A DNA stretch of 64,000 bases, taken from positions 1,304,501-1,368,500 of the forward strand of contig NZ_CP061035.1 of NCBI RefSeq assembly GCF_016743815.1, read 5' to 3'. This DNA is from Sphingomonas aliaeris. Its GTDB lineage: Bacteria; Pseudomonadota; Alphaproteobacteria; Sphingomonadales; Sphingomonadaceae. A program made the position numbers and the translations under genes. Shown here piece by piece: positions 26,455 to 35,811 of this stretch. Below the pieces are notes generated by a model. It was not told where the DNA came from. It saw nothing but the letters and a program-made list of their open reading frames with translations, and did not search any database. How positions within the stretch are numbered: the first letter of the stretch is position 1; the number at the start of each line of letters is the position of its first letter.

Positions 26455-27909
26455 TTACGCTTTTCGCCGGCGCCACAAATGCATGCGCCGGAACAGCCCG
26501 CGCTTGCTGAGCACTTCGAACACCTCGGCGGGTCCTTCCGGATCGAGCACTTCGTTATCCGCCAGCCAGGCCTCGACATCATTCAGGTCGGGAACCTCAT
26601 AGTCGATCAGCGTTCGTCCGGCAGCGCGCAGGCGATCGATCGTCGTGATCAACGAACCCGTTTCCGCTATCGCAGCCGCCACCGCCTTGGGTTCGGCGGC
26701 AAGATGCTCGGCGATCAGGCCATCTCGAATCGCGATGATACAGGCCGGATCGGCGCCGCCAGCGACCGAGATCGTAACATCGCATTCGGTGTCGAGCCGC
26801 ATCGAACGGTTGTTGAAATTCGATGACCCCACCCGCAGGATCCGGTCGTCGATCACCAAGATCTTGGCGTGGACGTAGATCGGTTCGCCGCCTTTGGTCA
26901 CCGGATGATACATGCGCAGGCGACCATGCGTGTCGCGATGCTTCAGCGCCTCGAACAGCCGAGCGCGCGCCGTATCCATCGCGATCGGTTCCAGCCAGCC
27001 CTGTGCGGTCGTCGGATTGATGATGACGATTTCGGGGCCGTTCGGCTCGTCCAATCGCTTGGCGATCGCCTCGGCGATACGACGCGAAGCGAAATACTGG
27101 CTCTCCGCGTAGATATGCCGCTCGGCGCTGGCAATCAGATCGAGATAGAGGTTCTCGATCTCGGTCACCGGCTTATGATCTGGCATCTCGGGTTCCGACC
27201 GCGATATAGCGACGCGGATATCCTGGAAATCCACGTCGAGATCGTCGGGCCAGCATTCGTGCACCGGTTTCGGCGCTTGAATCGGCTTTCCGCCCGCCAG
27301 CACCCACCGATCGCGGCACAGTTCGCCAAGCGCGGCGGCGACCGGACCGGCCAACGCCGTCGTCGCATCGTGCCACGGCTTATACTGTTTGCGCCCGCCC
27401 GGCGGGGTACGGAACGGCTGGTCGTCCAGATGGTCGCGCGTGTCCCAGCGTTCCGACGTCATGTCGATTCCACCGGCAAAGGCGAGACAGTCGTCGATCA
27501 CGACGATCTTCTGGTGATGCGAGGCGCCGACCGGATGATAGCCATCCAGCTTGGTATGGATGTTCTTGTGCATCATCCATTTGGCGACGGTAATGATCGT
27601 CGATCCGCGCGCCAGCGTCTTCAGCGCGCCCGTGTCCCAGCGCAGCGTGTAGACGTCGAGGTCCGGATTTCGCTCGACCAAGTACATGATGAAATCGCCG
27701 ATCGTGCGCGGTGCACCGTCGCCGGGATCGCCATCGGGCGTCAGGTCGATCCGCGCGTCGAAATCCCAGCCGACAAGCAGTATCTGGTGTCGCGCCTTCA
27801 GCATCGCCGCGCGCGCCGCCTTGAAGTAGCGGTCGGCATCGATGATCACCGTTGCGCGCGTCGCCGCCTCGATCCGCCAGCAATTGCGCCCCGGTTCGAG
27901 CGGACTCAC
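26455..27909 (-). CDS. Phospholipase D-like protein
   Basis: A 484-residue PLD-superfamily protein. Both HKD motifs are present: HHQKIVVIDD followed by CLAFAGGID, and HAKILVIDD followed by RILRVGSSNFNNRS. The N-terminal part has WDFDARIDL and LRWDTGALK, typical of the longer PLD/cardiolipin synthase-like group. No signal peptide or clear membrane helix is seen, so phospholipid hydrolysis or transphosphatidylation is inferred by family only. The GTG start at 27909 overlaps the arsC stop (GTGA), showing translational coupling; a GTG at 27921 is an alternative. Confidence 0.85.
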   Translation of the reverse strand: MSPLEPGRNCWRIEAATRATVIIDADRYFKAARAAMLKARHQILLVGWDFDARIDLTPDGDPGDGAPRTIGDFIMYLVERNPDLDVYTLRWDTGALKTLARGSTIITVAKWMMHKNIHTKLDGYHPVGASHHQKIVVIDDCLAFAGGIDMTSERWDTRDHLDDQPFRTPPGGRKQYKPWHDATTALAGPVAAALGELCRDRWVLAGGKPIQAPKPVHECWPDDLDVDFQDIRVAISRSEPEMPDHKPVTEIENLYLDLIASAERHIYAESQYFASRRIAEAIAKRLDEPNGPEIVIINPTTAQGWLEPIAMDTARARLFEALKHRDTHGRLRMYHPVTKGGEPIYVHAKILVIDDRILRVGSSNFNNRSMRLDTECDVTISVAGGADPACIIAIRDGLIAEHLAAEPKAVAAAIAETGSLITTIDRLRAAGRTLIDYEVPDLNDVEAWLADNEVLDPEGPAEVFEVLSKRGLFRRMHLWRRRKA

Positions 27910-28244
27910 AGGATTTCGCACACCGCTTGCGGGGGCCTCCCGAGCCGCACGCCCTTGTCGGTTTCCACCAGCGGCCGTTCGATCAGGATCGGGTCGGCGG
28001 CCATCGCGTCGAGCACCGTGTCGTCGCTTGCGTCGGTCAACGGCTTTGCGGCCGCCTCGCCCCTGCGCAGCCCGTCACGCGGGGAAAGGCCCGCGCGGGC
28101 GTACAAGTCCGCCAGTCGCTCGCGTGTCGGCGGGTGCTTCAGATACTCGATCACCTCGACCTCAAGCCCCGCCGTCCCGTTCAGGATCGCGAGCGTTTCG
28201 CGCGATTTGGAACAGCGAGGATTGTGCCAGATCGTCGCCTTCAC
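27906..28244 (-). CDS. arsC: Glutaredoxin-type arsenate reductase-like protein
   Basis: A 112-residue ArsC-family protein. It starts MKATIWHNPRCSKSRETL with the nucleophile Cys11, and later has ILIERPLVETDKGVRLGRPP, containing the arginines used for arsenate binding. These match glutaredoxin-dependent ArsC better than the YffB-like gene at 15790. The GTG start overlaps the accC stop (GTGA). No arsR or arsB is nearby, so a role in arsenate resistance is not supported by context. Confidence 0.82.
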   Translation of the reverse strand: MKATIWHNPRCSKSRETLAILNGTAGLEVEVIEYLKHPPTRERLADLYARAGLSPRDGLRRGEAAAKPLTDASDDTVLDAMAADPILIERPLVETDKGVRLGRPPQAVCEIL

Positions 28245-29597
28245 CCGGCGACGTCCTGTTTCGCCAGCCATTCCTCCAGCCACTTGATCGTATAGTCGCC
28301 AGCCTGGAAATCGGGATCGTCCAGCAGCGCCTGATGCAACGGAATCGTCGTCGTCGGTCCTTCGATGACGAACTCTTCCAGCGCCCGGCGCAACCGACGC
28401 AGCGCACCGTTGCGAGTGGTTCCGTACACGATCAGCTTGGCGATCATCGGATCGTAATAAGGCGGCACGCGGTATCCGGCATACAAGCCGCTATCGACGC
28501 GAACGTGCATCCCGCCCGGCGCGTGGAACATCTTCACCAGGCCGGGGGGGGGGCGAAGGTTCGCGGATCCTCGGCATTGATGCGGCATTCGATCGCATGG
28601 CCGCGGAACACCACGTCCTGCTGCCGAAGCGTCAGCGGGCGACCCTCGGCAATCTGGATCTGCTCGCGCACGAGATCCAGACCGGTGATCATCTCCGTTA
28701 CCGGATGCTCGACCTGCAGCCGGGTGTTCATTTCGATGAAATAGAACTCGCCGTCTTCCCAGAGGAATTCGATCGTGCCAGCGCCGCGATAGCCCATATC
28801 GGCCATCGCCTTGCTGCACACCGCGCCCATCCGCTCGCGATCCGCCTCGCCGAGCACGGGCGAGGGGGCCTCTTCCAGCACCTTCTGGTGACGCCGCTGC
28901 AACGAGCAATCGCGCTCACCCAGGTGGATCGCATTGCCATTGCCGTCGCCGAACACCTGGAACTCGATGTGCCTCGGGTTGCCGAGATACTTTTCCATAT
29001 AGACGGTCGCGTCGCCGAAGGCCGCCTTGGCCTCGCTGCCCGCCTGGCTCATCAGCGTTTCCAGCATGTCCTCGGACGCGCACACTTTCATGCCGCGCCC
29101 GCCGCCGCCCGATGCCGCCTTGATGATGACGGGATAGCCGATGCGATTGGCGATTTCCTTCGCCTCATCGATATCGCTGATCGCACCGTCCGATCCGGGG
29201 ACCAGCGGAAGGCCGAGCGCACCCGCCGTTCGTTTCGCCTCCACCTTGTCGCCCATCGTGACGATATGTTCGGGCTTCGGCCCGACGAAGATGATGCCGT
29301 GCGCCTCGACGATCTCGGCGAACTTCGCATTCTCGCTCAGGAAGCCATAGCCGGGATGGATCGCATCCGCGCCGCTGATTTCGGCAGCGGAAATGATATT
29401 GGCGATGTTCAGGTAGGATCGGTCGCGGACGGCGGACCGATGCAGATCGCCTGGTCGGCCAGCCGAACATGCATCGCATCGGCGTCGGCGGTGGAATGCA
29501 CCGCAACCGTCTGGATACCCATTTCGTGGCACGCGCGGTGGATGCGCAATGCGATCTCGCCGCGATTGGCAATCAGCAGTTTCTTGATCTGGGGCAA
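28241..29597 (-). pseudogene. accC: Biotin carboxylase of acetyl-CoA carboxylase, two frameshifts
   Basis: AccC carboxylates the biotin on AccB for fatty acid synthesis. The start [20 protein letters not shown] is intact to PPSATD near 29420. The frame then shifts: a missing base in the codons for ...TDSYLNI moves the rest ([20 protein letters not shown] and the ATP-grasp domain) to another frame. A second missing base in a run of ten C on the coding strand (28544-28553 as G) shifts the end, [15 protein letters not shown] to EEWLAKQDVAG, again. All three segments are well conserved. AccC is essential in most bacteria, so these are probably sequence errors. Confidence 0.85.
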
Positions 29598-29603
29598 GGC
29601 TGG

Positions 29604-30092
29604 TTACTCGACCACGACCAGCGGCTGGTCGAATTCGACCGGCTGCTTGTCCTGCACCAGGATCGCCTTCACCGTGCCCGCGCTCGGAGCGACGATCGGG
29701 TTCATCACCTTCATCGCCTCGACGATCAGCAGCGTCGCACCGGCCGCGACCGTGTCGCCCACCGCGATGAACGGCTTGGCGGTCGGATCGGACGAAAGAT
29801 ACACCGTGCCGACCATCGGCGACTTGACCGCATCCGCCGTGCTTGCGGGGGCGGATGCACCGACTTCGGCGGCGGCTGGCGCGGTTGCGGACGCAGCCGG
29901 AGCCGCGGCGGGCGGTGCCGCATACTGAACCGGTTGCGCAGCGAGGGCAGCCGCCTTGCGTGCGATACGGATCTTGCGCCCGCCATCCTCGACCTCGATC
30001 TCGGTCAACGAGGTATCGTCGAGCAGTTGCGCGAGCTGGCGAACGAGATCGACATCGATCCGCATCGCCTCAGTTGAATTTGCGTCGGTCAT
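29604..30092 (-). CDS. accB: Biotin carboxyl carrier protein
   Basis: The biotinylated carrier of acetyl-CoA carboxylase, 162 residues. A short N-terminal helical part ([20 protein letters not shown]) is joined by an Ala/Pro-rich linker (about 48-88) to the biotinyl domain. The modified lysine is in [10 protein letters not shown]. It ends FDQPLVVVE, the usual C-terminus. accC starts six bases downstream and aroQ lies upstream, the conserved aroQ-accB-accC order. Confidence 0.96.
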   Translation of the reverse strand: MTDANSTEAMRIDVDLVRQLAQLLDDTSLTEIEVEDGGRKIRIARKAAALAAQPVQYAAPPAAAPAASATAPAAAEVGASAPASTADAVKSPMVGTVYLSSDPTAKPFIAVGDTVAAGATLLIVEAMKVMNPIVAPSAGTVKAILVQDKQPVEFDQPLVVVE

Positions 30093-30146
30093 TCGACCCT
30101 GAACTCCTTCTACGGGATAGACATCCCTTATACTGGCCGCGTCCTG

Positions 30147-30605
30147 TCAGAGACGCGCGGCGGCTTCAAGCGCAAGGACGTAGGAAAGCGCGCCGAACCC
30201 TGCGATCGTTCCCTTAGCCGCCTTGCTAATATAGCTGTGATGGCGGAAGCTTTCGCGCATATGCGGGTTCGACAGATGAACCTCGATTACCGGCGTAACG
30301 ATCCCTTTCATCGCATCCAGGATCGCGACCGACGTGTGCGTATAGGCACCGGCGTTCAGGATCACCGCCTTCGCCCCCTCGGCCTGTGCCTCGTGCAGCC
30401 AGTCGACGATGTGACCCTCGTGGTTCGACTGGCGCATGTCGATCTTCAGGTTCATCTCGCGCGCCCGATCCTCCAGCATGCCGGCGATATCGTCTAGCGT
30501 GTCATGTCCGTAGATTTCCGGCTCCCGGATACCGAGCAGGTTTAGGTTCGGTCCGTTCAGGACATAGATCGTCGGGGATGTGGCGGCGGGGACGGTATCG
30601 GGCAA
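30147..30605 (-). CDS. aroQ: Type II 3-dehydroquinate dehydratase
   Basis: Third step of the shikimate pathway, a dodecameric enzyme. Motifs are [21 protein letters not shown] (lid arginine), [27 protein letters not shown] and [19 protein letters not shown] (catalytic His). I chose TTG 30605, which gives 152 residues, close to the usual length. The open frame extends to 30743, but the added residues are unlike the family. The gene heads the minus-strand operon aroQ-accB-accC-arsC-PLD. Confidence 0.93.
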   Translation of the reverse strand: MPDTVPAATSPTIYVLNGPNLNLLGIREPEIYGHDTLDDIAGMLEDRAREMNLKIDMRQSNHEGHIVDWLHEAQAEGAKAVILNAGAYTHTSVAILDAMKGIVTPVIEVHLSNPHMRESFRHHSYISKAAKGTIAGFGALSYVLALEAAARL

Positions 30606-30668
30606 GTTTCCGGGCCTTTCGGTTGCGACGATAGCCCCAGGGCCTATATCGCGTCTGCCTCCCCATAC

Positions 30669-30740
30669 CCGTTCGTATCGCGCGAAGTCGAGATACGGGC
30701 TTCGGGGGGCTGGCTTCCCGGCTTCGCTCGAACCGAACGG
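30669..30740. repeat. CCGTTCG...CGAACGG inverted repeat upstream of thiSG
   Basis: CCGTTCG near 30669-30675 is inverted as CGAACGG near 30734-30740, with partly matching GCGAAG/CTTCGC segments between. This is a degenerate copy of the sphingomonad-type palindromic repeat that is better preserved at 45847-45923. It separates the divergent aroQ and thiSG genes. Confidence 0.4.
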
Positions 30741-30752
30741 CAAGGATTAGAG

Positions 30753-31757
30753 ATGCATTCCGACGACACCGTATCGATCCGCGTCAATGGCGAACACCGC
30801 CGTATCGCCGCCGGCCTGACGATCGCGCAACTCGCCGCCGATCTCGGCCTTGTGCCGGAGAAGGTCGCGGTCGAACGCAATCTCGAGATCGTACCGCGCT
30901 CGACGCTGGGAGACGTCATCGTCGAGGATGGCGATGAACTGGAGATCGTGCACTTCGTCGGCGGCGGCGATCATGGCACCGGTGTGAAGCCCGATAGCTG
31001 GACGGTGGCGGGCCGCACCTTCACCTCGCGCCTGATTGTCGGCACCGGCAAGTACAAGGATTTCGCCCAGAATGCTGCGGCGGTCGAAGCGAGCGGGGCG
31101 GAGATCGTCACCGTCGCCGTACGCCGGGTCAACGTATCGGATCGCAACGCGCCGATGCTGACCGACTTCATCGATCCGAAGAAGATCACCTATCTCCCGA
31201 ATACCGCTGGATGCTTCGACGCCGAATCCGCGATCCGCACGCTGCGATTGGCGCGCGAGGCCGGCGGCTGGGATCTGGTCAAGCTGGAGGTACTGGGCGA
31301 AGCGCGCACCTTGTATCCCGACATGGTCGAGACTCTCCGTGCGTGCGAGATCCTGGCCAAGGAAGGCTTCAAGCCGATGGTCTATTGCGTCGATGATCCG
31401 ATCGCCGCGAAGCGGCTGGAAAACGTCGGCGCGGTGGCGATCATGCCGCTCGGCGCGCCGATCGGTTCGGGTCTCGGTATCCAGAACAGGGTGACGATCC
31501 GTCTCATCGTGGAAGGCGCCACCGTGCCCGTGCTCGTCGATGCGGGCGTAGGCACTGCGTCGGAAGCGGCAGCGGCGATGGAACTCGGTTGCGACGGCGT
31601 GCTGATGAATACCGCGATCGCCGAAGCGAAGGACCCGATCCTGATGGCCGCCGCGATGAAGGCCGGGGTCGAGGCGGGGCGGCTGGCCTATCTTGCAGGC
31701 CGTATGGGCAAGCGAATGTACGCCGACCCATCAAGCCCTCTTAGCGGGTTGATCTGA
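30753..31757 (+). CDS. thiG: ThiS-ThiG fusion (sulfur carrier plus thiazole synthase)
   Basis: A single 334-residue protein. Residues 1 to about 75 are a ThiS beta-grasp domain ([20 protein letters not shown]) ending in the GG motif of HFVGGG. From about residue 82 it is Thi[65 protein letters not shown]. ThiG makes the thiazole phosphate of thiamine using the ThiS thiocarboxylate. Fused forms are annotated in some alphaproteobacteria. How an internal GG is thiocarboxylated is unclear from sequence. No thiamine riboswitch was recognised upstream. Confidence 0.92.
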   Translation: MHSDDTVSIRVNGEHRRIAAGLTIAQLAADLGLVPEKVAVERNLEIVPRSTLGDVIVEDGDELEIVHFVGGGDHGTGVKPDSWTVAGRTFTSRLIVGTGKYKDFAQNAAAVEASGAEIVTVAVRRVNVSDRNAPMLTDFIDPKKITYLPNTAGCFDAESAIRTLRLAREAGGWDLVKLEVLGEARTLYPDMVETLRACEILAKEGFKPMVYCVDDPIAAKRLENVGAVAIMPLGAPIGSGLGIQNRVTIRLIVEGATVPVLVDAGVGTASEAAAAMELGCDGVLMNTAIAEAKDPILMAAAMKAGVEAGRLAYLAGRMGKRMYADPSSPLSGLI

Positions 31758-31766
31758 TCCCAAAAG

Positions 31767-31807
31767 CATTGTTCGTCATCCCCGTCTGTCGGGGATGACG
31801 AACAATG
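31767..31807. terminator. 18-bp bidirectional terminator hairpin
   Basis: CATTGTTCGTCATCCCCG (31767-31784) pairs perfectly with CGGGGATGACGAACAATG (31790-31807) across a five-base loop. It lies between the convergent thiSG and 31837 genes. On the minus strand CTTTTG follows, a short U-tract; on the plus strand only AAAG follows. The core TCATCCCCG also occurs at 45946-45967. Confidence 0.65.
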
Positions 31808-31836
31808 AAAGCGCAGCCTAAACGTTCATCCGCGGA

Positions 31837-32295
31837 TCAGCGGCAGCCGCGAACGCTTTTCAGCCCGCGCAGATATCCGCGGCGCGCATAGCCGGCGCTG
31901 ATTGCCGAATCGAGCCGCCGTTGCGCCCCGGCCGCACCAGAAACTTCGCGCACGACGCCCCGGAACGGGATCAGCGAATTCACGACCGCACGACCACCGA
32001 CTTCGGCGATCCCGGCACGTGGCGCGCTGCTCCCCGAATCCAGATCGGGTCCAAGAACGCGGGTGAGGTCGCGGATCGCCGCGTTGATCTGCGAACAGCC
32101 CTTGATCGATGCATATGGCGCGGCCGCCGCGGACTTCAGGATCGGCGGTATGGACGTCTTGGCGATACCCACGTCACGCACAGGCTGGCTGGCGATGTCA
32201 CCGGCGACATCGGCCGTATTCTTCTTCTCCTGCGCCTGCACGGACACCGAGAGACTGAGCGCGACGATAGCGAGTATGGCCTTGTTCGAGATCAT
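31837..32295 (-). CDS. Hypothetical secreted protein
   Basis: A 152-residue protein with a signal peptide (MISNKAILAIVALSLSVSVQ, cut after AQA-like VQAQ). The mature part has QPVRDVGIAKTSIPPIL, a single Cys in IKGCSQINAAI, and a second near the end in VRGCR. I do not recognise the family. ATG 32295 was chosen because it starts the signal peptide, with AGGAA about ten bases upstream; an earlier start at 32364 adds an unlikely cytoplasmic leader. Confidence 0.65.
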   Translation of the reverse strand: MISNKAILAIVALSLSVSVQAQEKKNTADVAGDIASQPVRDVGIAKTSIPPILKSAAAAPYASIKGCSQINAAIRDLTRVLGPDLDSGSSAPRAGIAEVGGRAVVNSLIPFRGVVREVSGAAGAQRRLDSAISAGYARRGYLRGLKSVRGCR

Positions 32296-32676
32296 CAATT
32301 GAAGTTCCTGACAGAAGTTAAGACAGCCGCAACGCACGAAATCGAAGTTCGACGCATGCCGCACGAGCTACCGAACGCCTCCTCGTGTACCAAAACATGC
32401 AATGGTTCCGACAACCGATTGTATGTCCGACGTTCCAGAAACGTTCGATAAACATAAAAAATGATGTCGTCGCTTGCCCGCGCTGCTAACCCGCCCTCAT
32501 GCATTTGACTTCAAATCGGGCCTGGCTCGGCCTCCGGACCCGCCCGTAGAGATGGCAACCGGTCGCATATTCATCATATTGCCCGATCAATGTCGTAAGG
32601 GCGGTGGCCTGCCGGTGTCGGCCGGTGTGGCCGACACCTCGGGATCTGCGCGCCGCTTGGACGATCCGCTGCACGC
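32296..32676. other. Intergenic region upstream of the heme oxygenase gene
   Basis: About 380 bases between divergent genes 31837 (minus) and 32677 (plus). It is less GC-rich around 32390-32465. A perfect 10-bp hairpin GGTGTCGGCC/GGCCGACACC (32614-32623 with 32629-32638) lies 38 bases before the heme oxygenase ATG. No open frame here looks like a gene. Confidence 0.5.
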
Positions 32677-33231
32677 ATGACCGGCGCGAGGGACGTTTTA
32701 CGGCGGGAAACTCGCGACCTGCACGACGCCGTCGATTCGGTTTATTCGACGTTTCGGCTCGATACGCATGACGACTATGCCGCGTTTCTCATGGCACAGG
32801 CGGCGGCGCACCTGCCGTGTGAAGTGGCCCTGGATTGCGCGCAGGCGGAGCGCATCCTGCCCGATTGGCCATTGCGCCGCCGCGCCGACCTATTGCGCGA
32901 CGACTTGCGTAAGATCGGATCGAACATATCTGCGTCGGACAGCGGCGGTTTGAGGGCGGAACCGTCGTTTCGAACTGCATCGGAAATCCTCGGCGCCATC
33001 TATGTGCTTGAAGGATCTCGGCTTGGCGGCGCGATGCTGGTGCGATCGGTGCCCGGTTCACTGCCGCGAAAGTTTTTGGGTGCATCATTGCCCGGGTCGT
33101 GGCGCACTCTGATGCAGGTGATCGACCGCGATCTGGTGGCTGCGATCGAGATCGACGAAGCGGTAGCGGCGGCACGGCAGGTGTTCGGCATGTTCGAACG
33201 CGCTGGCCGGGCGAGTATGAGGGTAGAGTAG
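32677..33231 (+). CDS. Biliverdin-producing heme oxygenase
   Basis: Opens heme to biliverdin, the chromophore of the neighbouring phytochrome. The 184-residue helical protein has the proximal heme ligand His16 in RRETRDLHDAVDSVYS and the distal-helix motif GAIYVLEGSRLGGAML. The bacteriophytochrome GTG directly follows its TAG stop with no gap. This matches the bphO-bphP arrangement of photosensory operons and is the main reason to assign it to chromophore supply rather than iron scavenging. Confidence 0.9.
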   Translation: MTGARDVLRRETRDLHDAVDSVYSTFRLDTHDDYAAFLMAQAAAHLPCEVALDCAQAERILPDWPLRRRADLLRDDLRKIGSNISASDSGGLRAEPSFRTASEILGAIYVLEGSRLGGAMLVRSVPGSLPRKFLGASLPGSWRTLMQVIDRDLVAAIEIDEAVAAARQVFGMFERAGRASMRVE

Positions 33232-35805
33232 GTGGCGGACGGAATTCCCAAGGTCGATCTGACCAATTGCGATCGCGAGCCGATCCACATCCTCGGCGCG
33301 ATCCAGCCGATCGGCTTCCTCGTCGCATTGACCGCCGACTGGCTGGTGGCGCGCGTATCGGCGAACATCGCCGAATTCATCGATCGGTCGCCCGAAGAAG
33401 TCATCGGAAAACCACTGTCCGAAATCTGGCCAAGCGCCACGGTGCACGATCTTCGCAATCGCACCGCTATGCTGCGCGGTCCGGACTCGGTCGAGCGTGT
33501 CTTCAACTTCGACCTGCAGGGCGATGGACGATGCTACGACATCGCGGTCCATCTGTCCGGCGGGCAGATCGTTATCGAAGCCGAACCTGCGTCGGGCGAG
33601 CATGGCGATGCGGGCGGCATGGTCCGATCGATGATCACGCGTCTCGACCAGTGCGCGGACATGCCGGCCTTTTTCAAGGAAGGCGCACGTCAGGTCCGCG
33701 CCTTGATCGGGTTTGACCGCGTCATGGTCTACCGCTTCGCCCCCGACCAATCGGGCGAAGTCGTGGCGGAGGCGGTGCGGGCCGGGCTCGGCAAGTTCAT
33801 GGGGCTGCGCTATCCGGCCAGCGATATTCCGGCGCAAGCGCGCGAACTCTATCGTCGCAACCTGTTGCGCATCATCACCGACGTTAATGCCGTGCCGGTC
33901 CCGATCGTGCCGCAGCGTGACGAGATGAATGCACCGCTGGACCTGTCGCTGTCGGTGCTGCGATCAGTGTCCCCGATCCATATCGAGTATCTAAAGAACA
34001 TGGGCGTCGAGGCGTCGATGTCGATCTCGATCATCGTTGAAGGCAAGCTTTGGGGCCTGTTCGCCTGCCACCATTACGCCCCGCGTTGTCCGACGTTCGA
34101 ACGGCGATCGGTCAGCGAGTTGTTCGCGCAGATGTTCGCGATGCGGCTGGAAAGCCGCGAGCGCCAACAAACCGTCGAATATGAACGCCGCGCGCGCGAC
34201 ATTTCGGACCAACTGCTCGGCGCGGTGGCATCGGACGAAACGCTGCTGAAGGATCCGGACTGGTTGGGCGATATCCTGACGCACGCCATTCCGGCGGACG
34301 GCGTCGCGGTCTGGATCGCGGGCAACAGCGCGTTTTCGGGCGTCACCCCGCCGCTGGAGGATTTTCGGCGCATCGTCCGCGCGCTGAACGGTACCGCCGC
34401 GGGCAAGGTGTATGCGACGGATCATATCGCAGGCATCGTATCCAACGCCGAAAGCTTCGCCTCCGACGCGGCCGGCATGCTGGCGATCCCGATTTCCCGG
34501 TCGCCGCGCGACTATGTCGTCCTGTTCCGGTCCGAACTGGTGCGGTCGGTGCGTTGGGGCGGCGATCCACACAAGCCGGCGGTGCTCGGTCCCAATGGTC
34601 CGCGCCTTACCCCCCGCGAAAGCTTTGCCGAGTGGAAGGAACTGGTGCAGGGCCGCTCGCAACCCTTCACGCCGTCGGAAGTGCGTGTCGCCGAAACGCT
34701 GCGTGCGACGCTGATCGAGGTCGTGCTGCGCCTGGCGGACGAGGCGTCGGCGGAGCGTCAGCAATCCAGCGCCCGTCAGGAATTGCTGATCGCCGAACTC
34801 AACCACCGCGTCCGCAACATCCTGGGCGTGATCCGCGGACTGATCCGTCAGTCGCAGCCAAGCGAGGAAGCGGTGAAGGATTTCGTCAAGGTCATCGACG
34901 GGCGCGTCCACGCGCTGGCCCGCGCGCATAACCAGATCACCGACGATCATTGGGGCCCCGCACCGATGCAGGCCCTTATCGATGCGGAGACCGCGGCCTT
35001 CGTGAACGAGAAGGACCGCGTGGAAACGGATGGCGCACCCGTTCTGCTTAACCCGCAGGCCTTCTCGACGATGGCGCTGGTGCTGCACGAACTGGTGACG
35101 AACTCAACCAAATATGGCAGCCTTTCGGTCCCGGAAGGCCGCGTGAAGCTGGACTGGACCCGCAACGAGGCCGGGGACCTGCTGCTGCGCTGGTGCGAAA
35201 GCGGCGGGCCGCTGGTTCGCAAGCCGACCCGCAAGGGTTTTGGCACGACGATCATACATCGCTCCGTTCCCTATGATCTCGGCGGCACCGCGACCGTCGA
35301 CTATCTCGGCACCGGGGTGGAGGCGAGCTTCCGTATCCCTGCGAGACACGTGTCCGAACCCAAATCGTTTGCTGGCCCGGCGATTAAGTTCACGCGCCCG
35401 TCGATCGGCCATCCGCAGACCCCACCGCCGCGCATGTTGGCGGGCCATGACGTCCTGGTCGTCGAGGACAGCCTGATCATCGCGCTCGACGCGGAGGATA
35501 TCGTCGGACGGCTCGGCGCGGATACGATTTCCACCGCTGCAACTGTGGATGCCGCGCTTGAACTGATCGACGCGGCGCGCCCGGACGTTGCGATGCTCGA
35601 CATCAATCTGGGCGACCGCAACAGCCTGCCGATCGCGGATCGTCTGCTGGAGCTCGGCATCCCGTTCGTGTTCGCGACCGGCTATGGCGAGCAGGCGCAG
35701 CTGCCGAGGGAGCATCGCAACCGCATCGTCGTGCAAAAACCCTACACGCTCGAGAATATCGCCCGCGCGATGGCAGAACTGCTCCAGATCGGCGCGGGCG
35801 ACTGA
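33232..35805 (+). CDS. Bacteriophytochrome histidine kinase with receiver domain
   Basis: A red/far-red photoreceptor of 857 residues. Order: N-terminal segment with Cys13 (LTNCDREPIHI) for biliverdin linkage; PAS; GAF with PASDIPAQAR (Asp198) and MVYRF; PHY with the tongue PRESF (461-465); HWE-type kinase with His525 in AELNHRVRNILGV; receiver with Asp790 in VAMLDINLGDR. The usual GxIQPHG motif reads GAIQPIG, so the His is Ile. GTG 33232 follows the heme oxygenase stop directly. Output targets are unknown. Confidence 0.93.
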   Translation: MADGIPKVDLTNCDREPIHILGAIQPIGFLVALTADWLVARVSANIAEFIDRSPEEVIGKPLSEIWPSATVHDLRNRTAMLRGPDSVERVFNFDLQGDGRCYDIAVHLSGGQIVIEAEPASGEHGDAGGMVRSMITRLDQCADMPAFFKEGARQVRALIGFDRVMVYRFAPDQSGEVVAEAVRAGLGKFMGLRYPASDIPAQARELYRRNLLRIITDVNAVPVPIVPQRDEMNAPLDLSLSVLRSVSPIHIEYLKNMGVEASMSISIIVEGKLWGLFACHHYAPRCPTFERRSVSELFAQMFAMRLESRERQQTVEYERRARDISDQLLGAVASDETLLKDPDWLGDILTHAIPADGVAVWIAGNSAFSGVTPPLEDFRRIVRALNGTAAGKVYATDHIAGIVSNAESFASDAAGMLAIPISRSPRDYVVLFRSELVRSVRWGGDPHKPAVLGPNGPRLTPRESFAEWKELVQGRSQPFTPSEVRVAETLRATLIEVVLRLADEASAERQQSSARQELLIAELNHRVRNILGVIRGLIRQSQPSEEAVKDFVKVIDGRVHALARAHNQITDDHWGPAPMQALIDAETAAFVNEKDRVETDGAPVLLNPQAFSTMALVLHELVTNSTKYGSLSVPEGRVKLDWTRNEAGDLLLRWCESGGPLVRKPTRKGFGTTIIHRSVPYDLGGTATVDYLGTGVEASFRIPARHVSEPKSFAGPAIKFTRPSIGHPQTPPPRMLAGHDVLVVEDSLIIALDAEDIVGRLGADTISTAATVDAALELIDAARPDVAMLDINLGDRNSLPIADRLLELGIPFVFATGYGEQAQLPREHRNRIVVQKPYTLENIARAMAELLQIGAGD

Positions 35806-35811
35806 CCTCCG

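Noticed and set aside
28544..28553. Phase variation at the C10 run of accC
   Set aside because: Possible in principle, but accC is essential in most bacteria and a second shift at 29418-29425 is not in a long homopolymer, so sequence error is more likely.
30606..30743. Longer aroQ from the first in-frame start
   Set aside because: The added residues are unlike AroQ and overlap a palindromic repeat.
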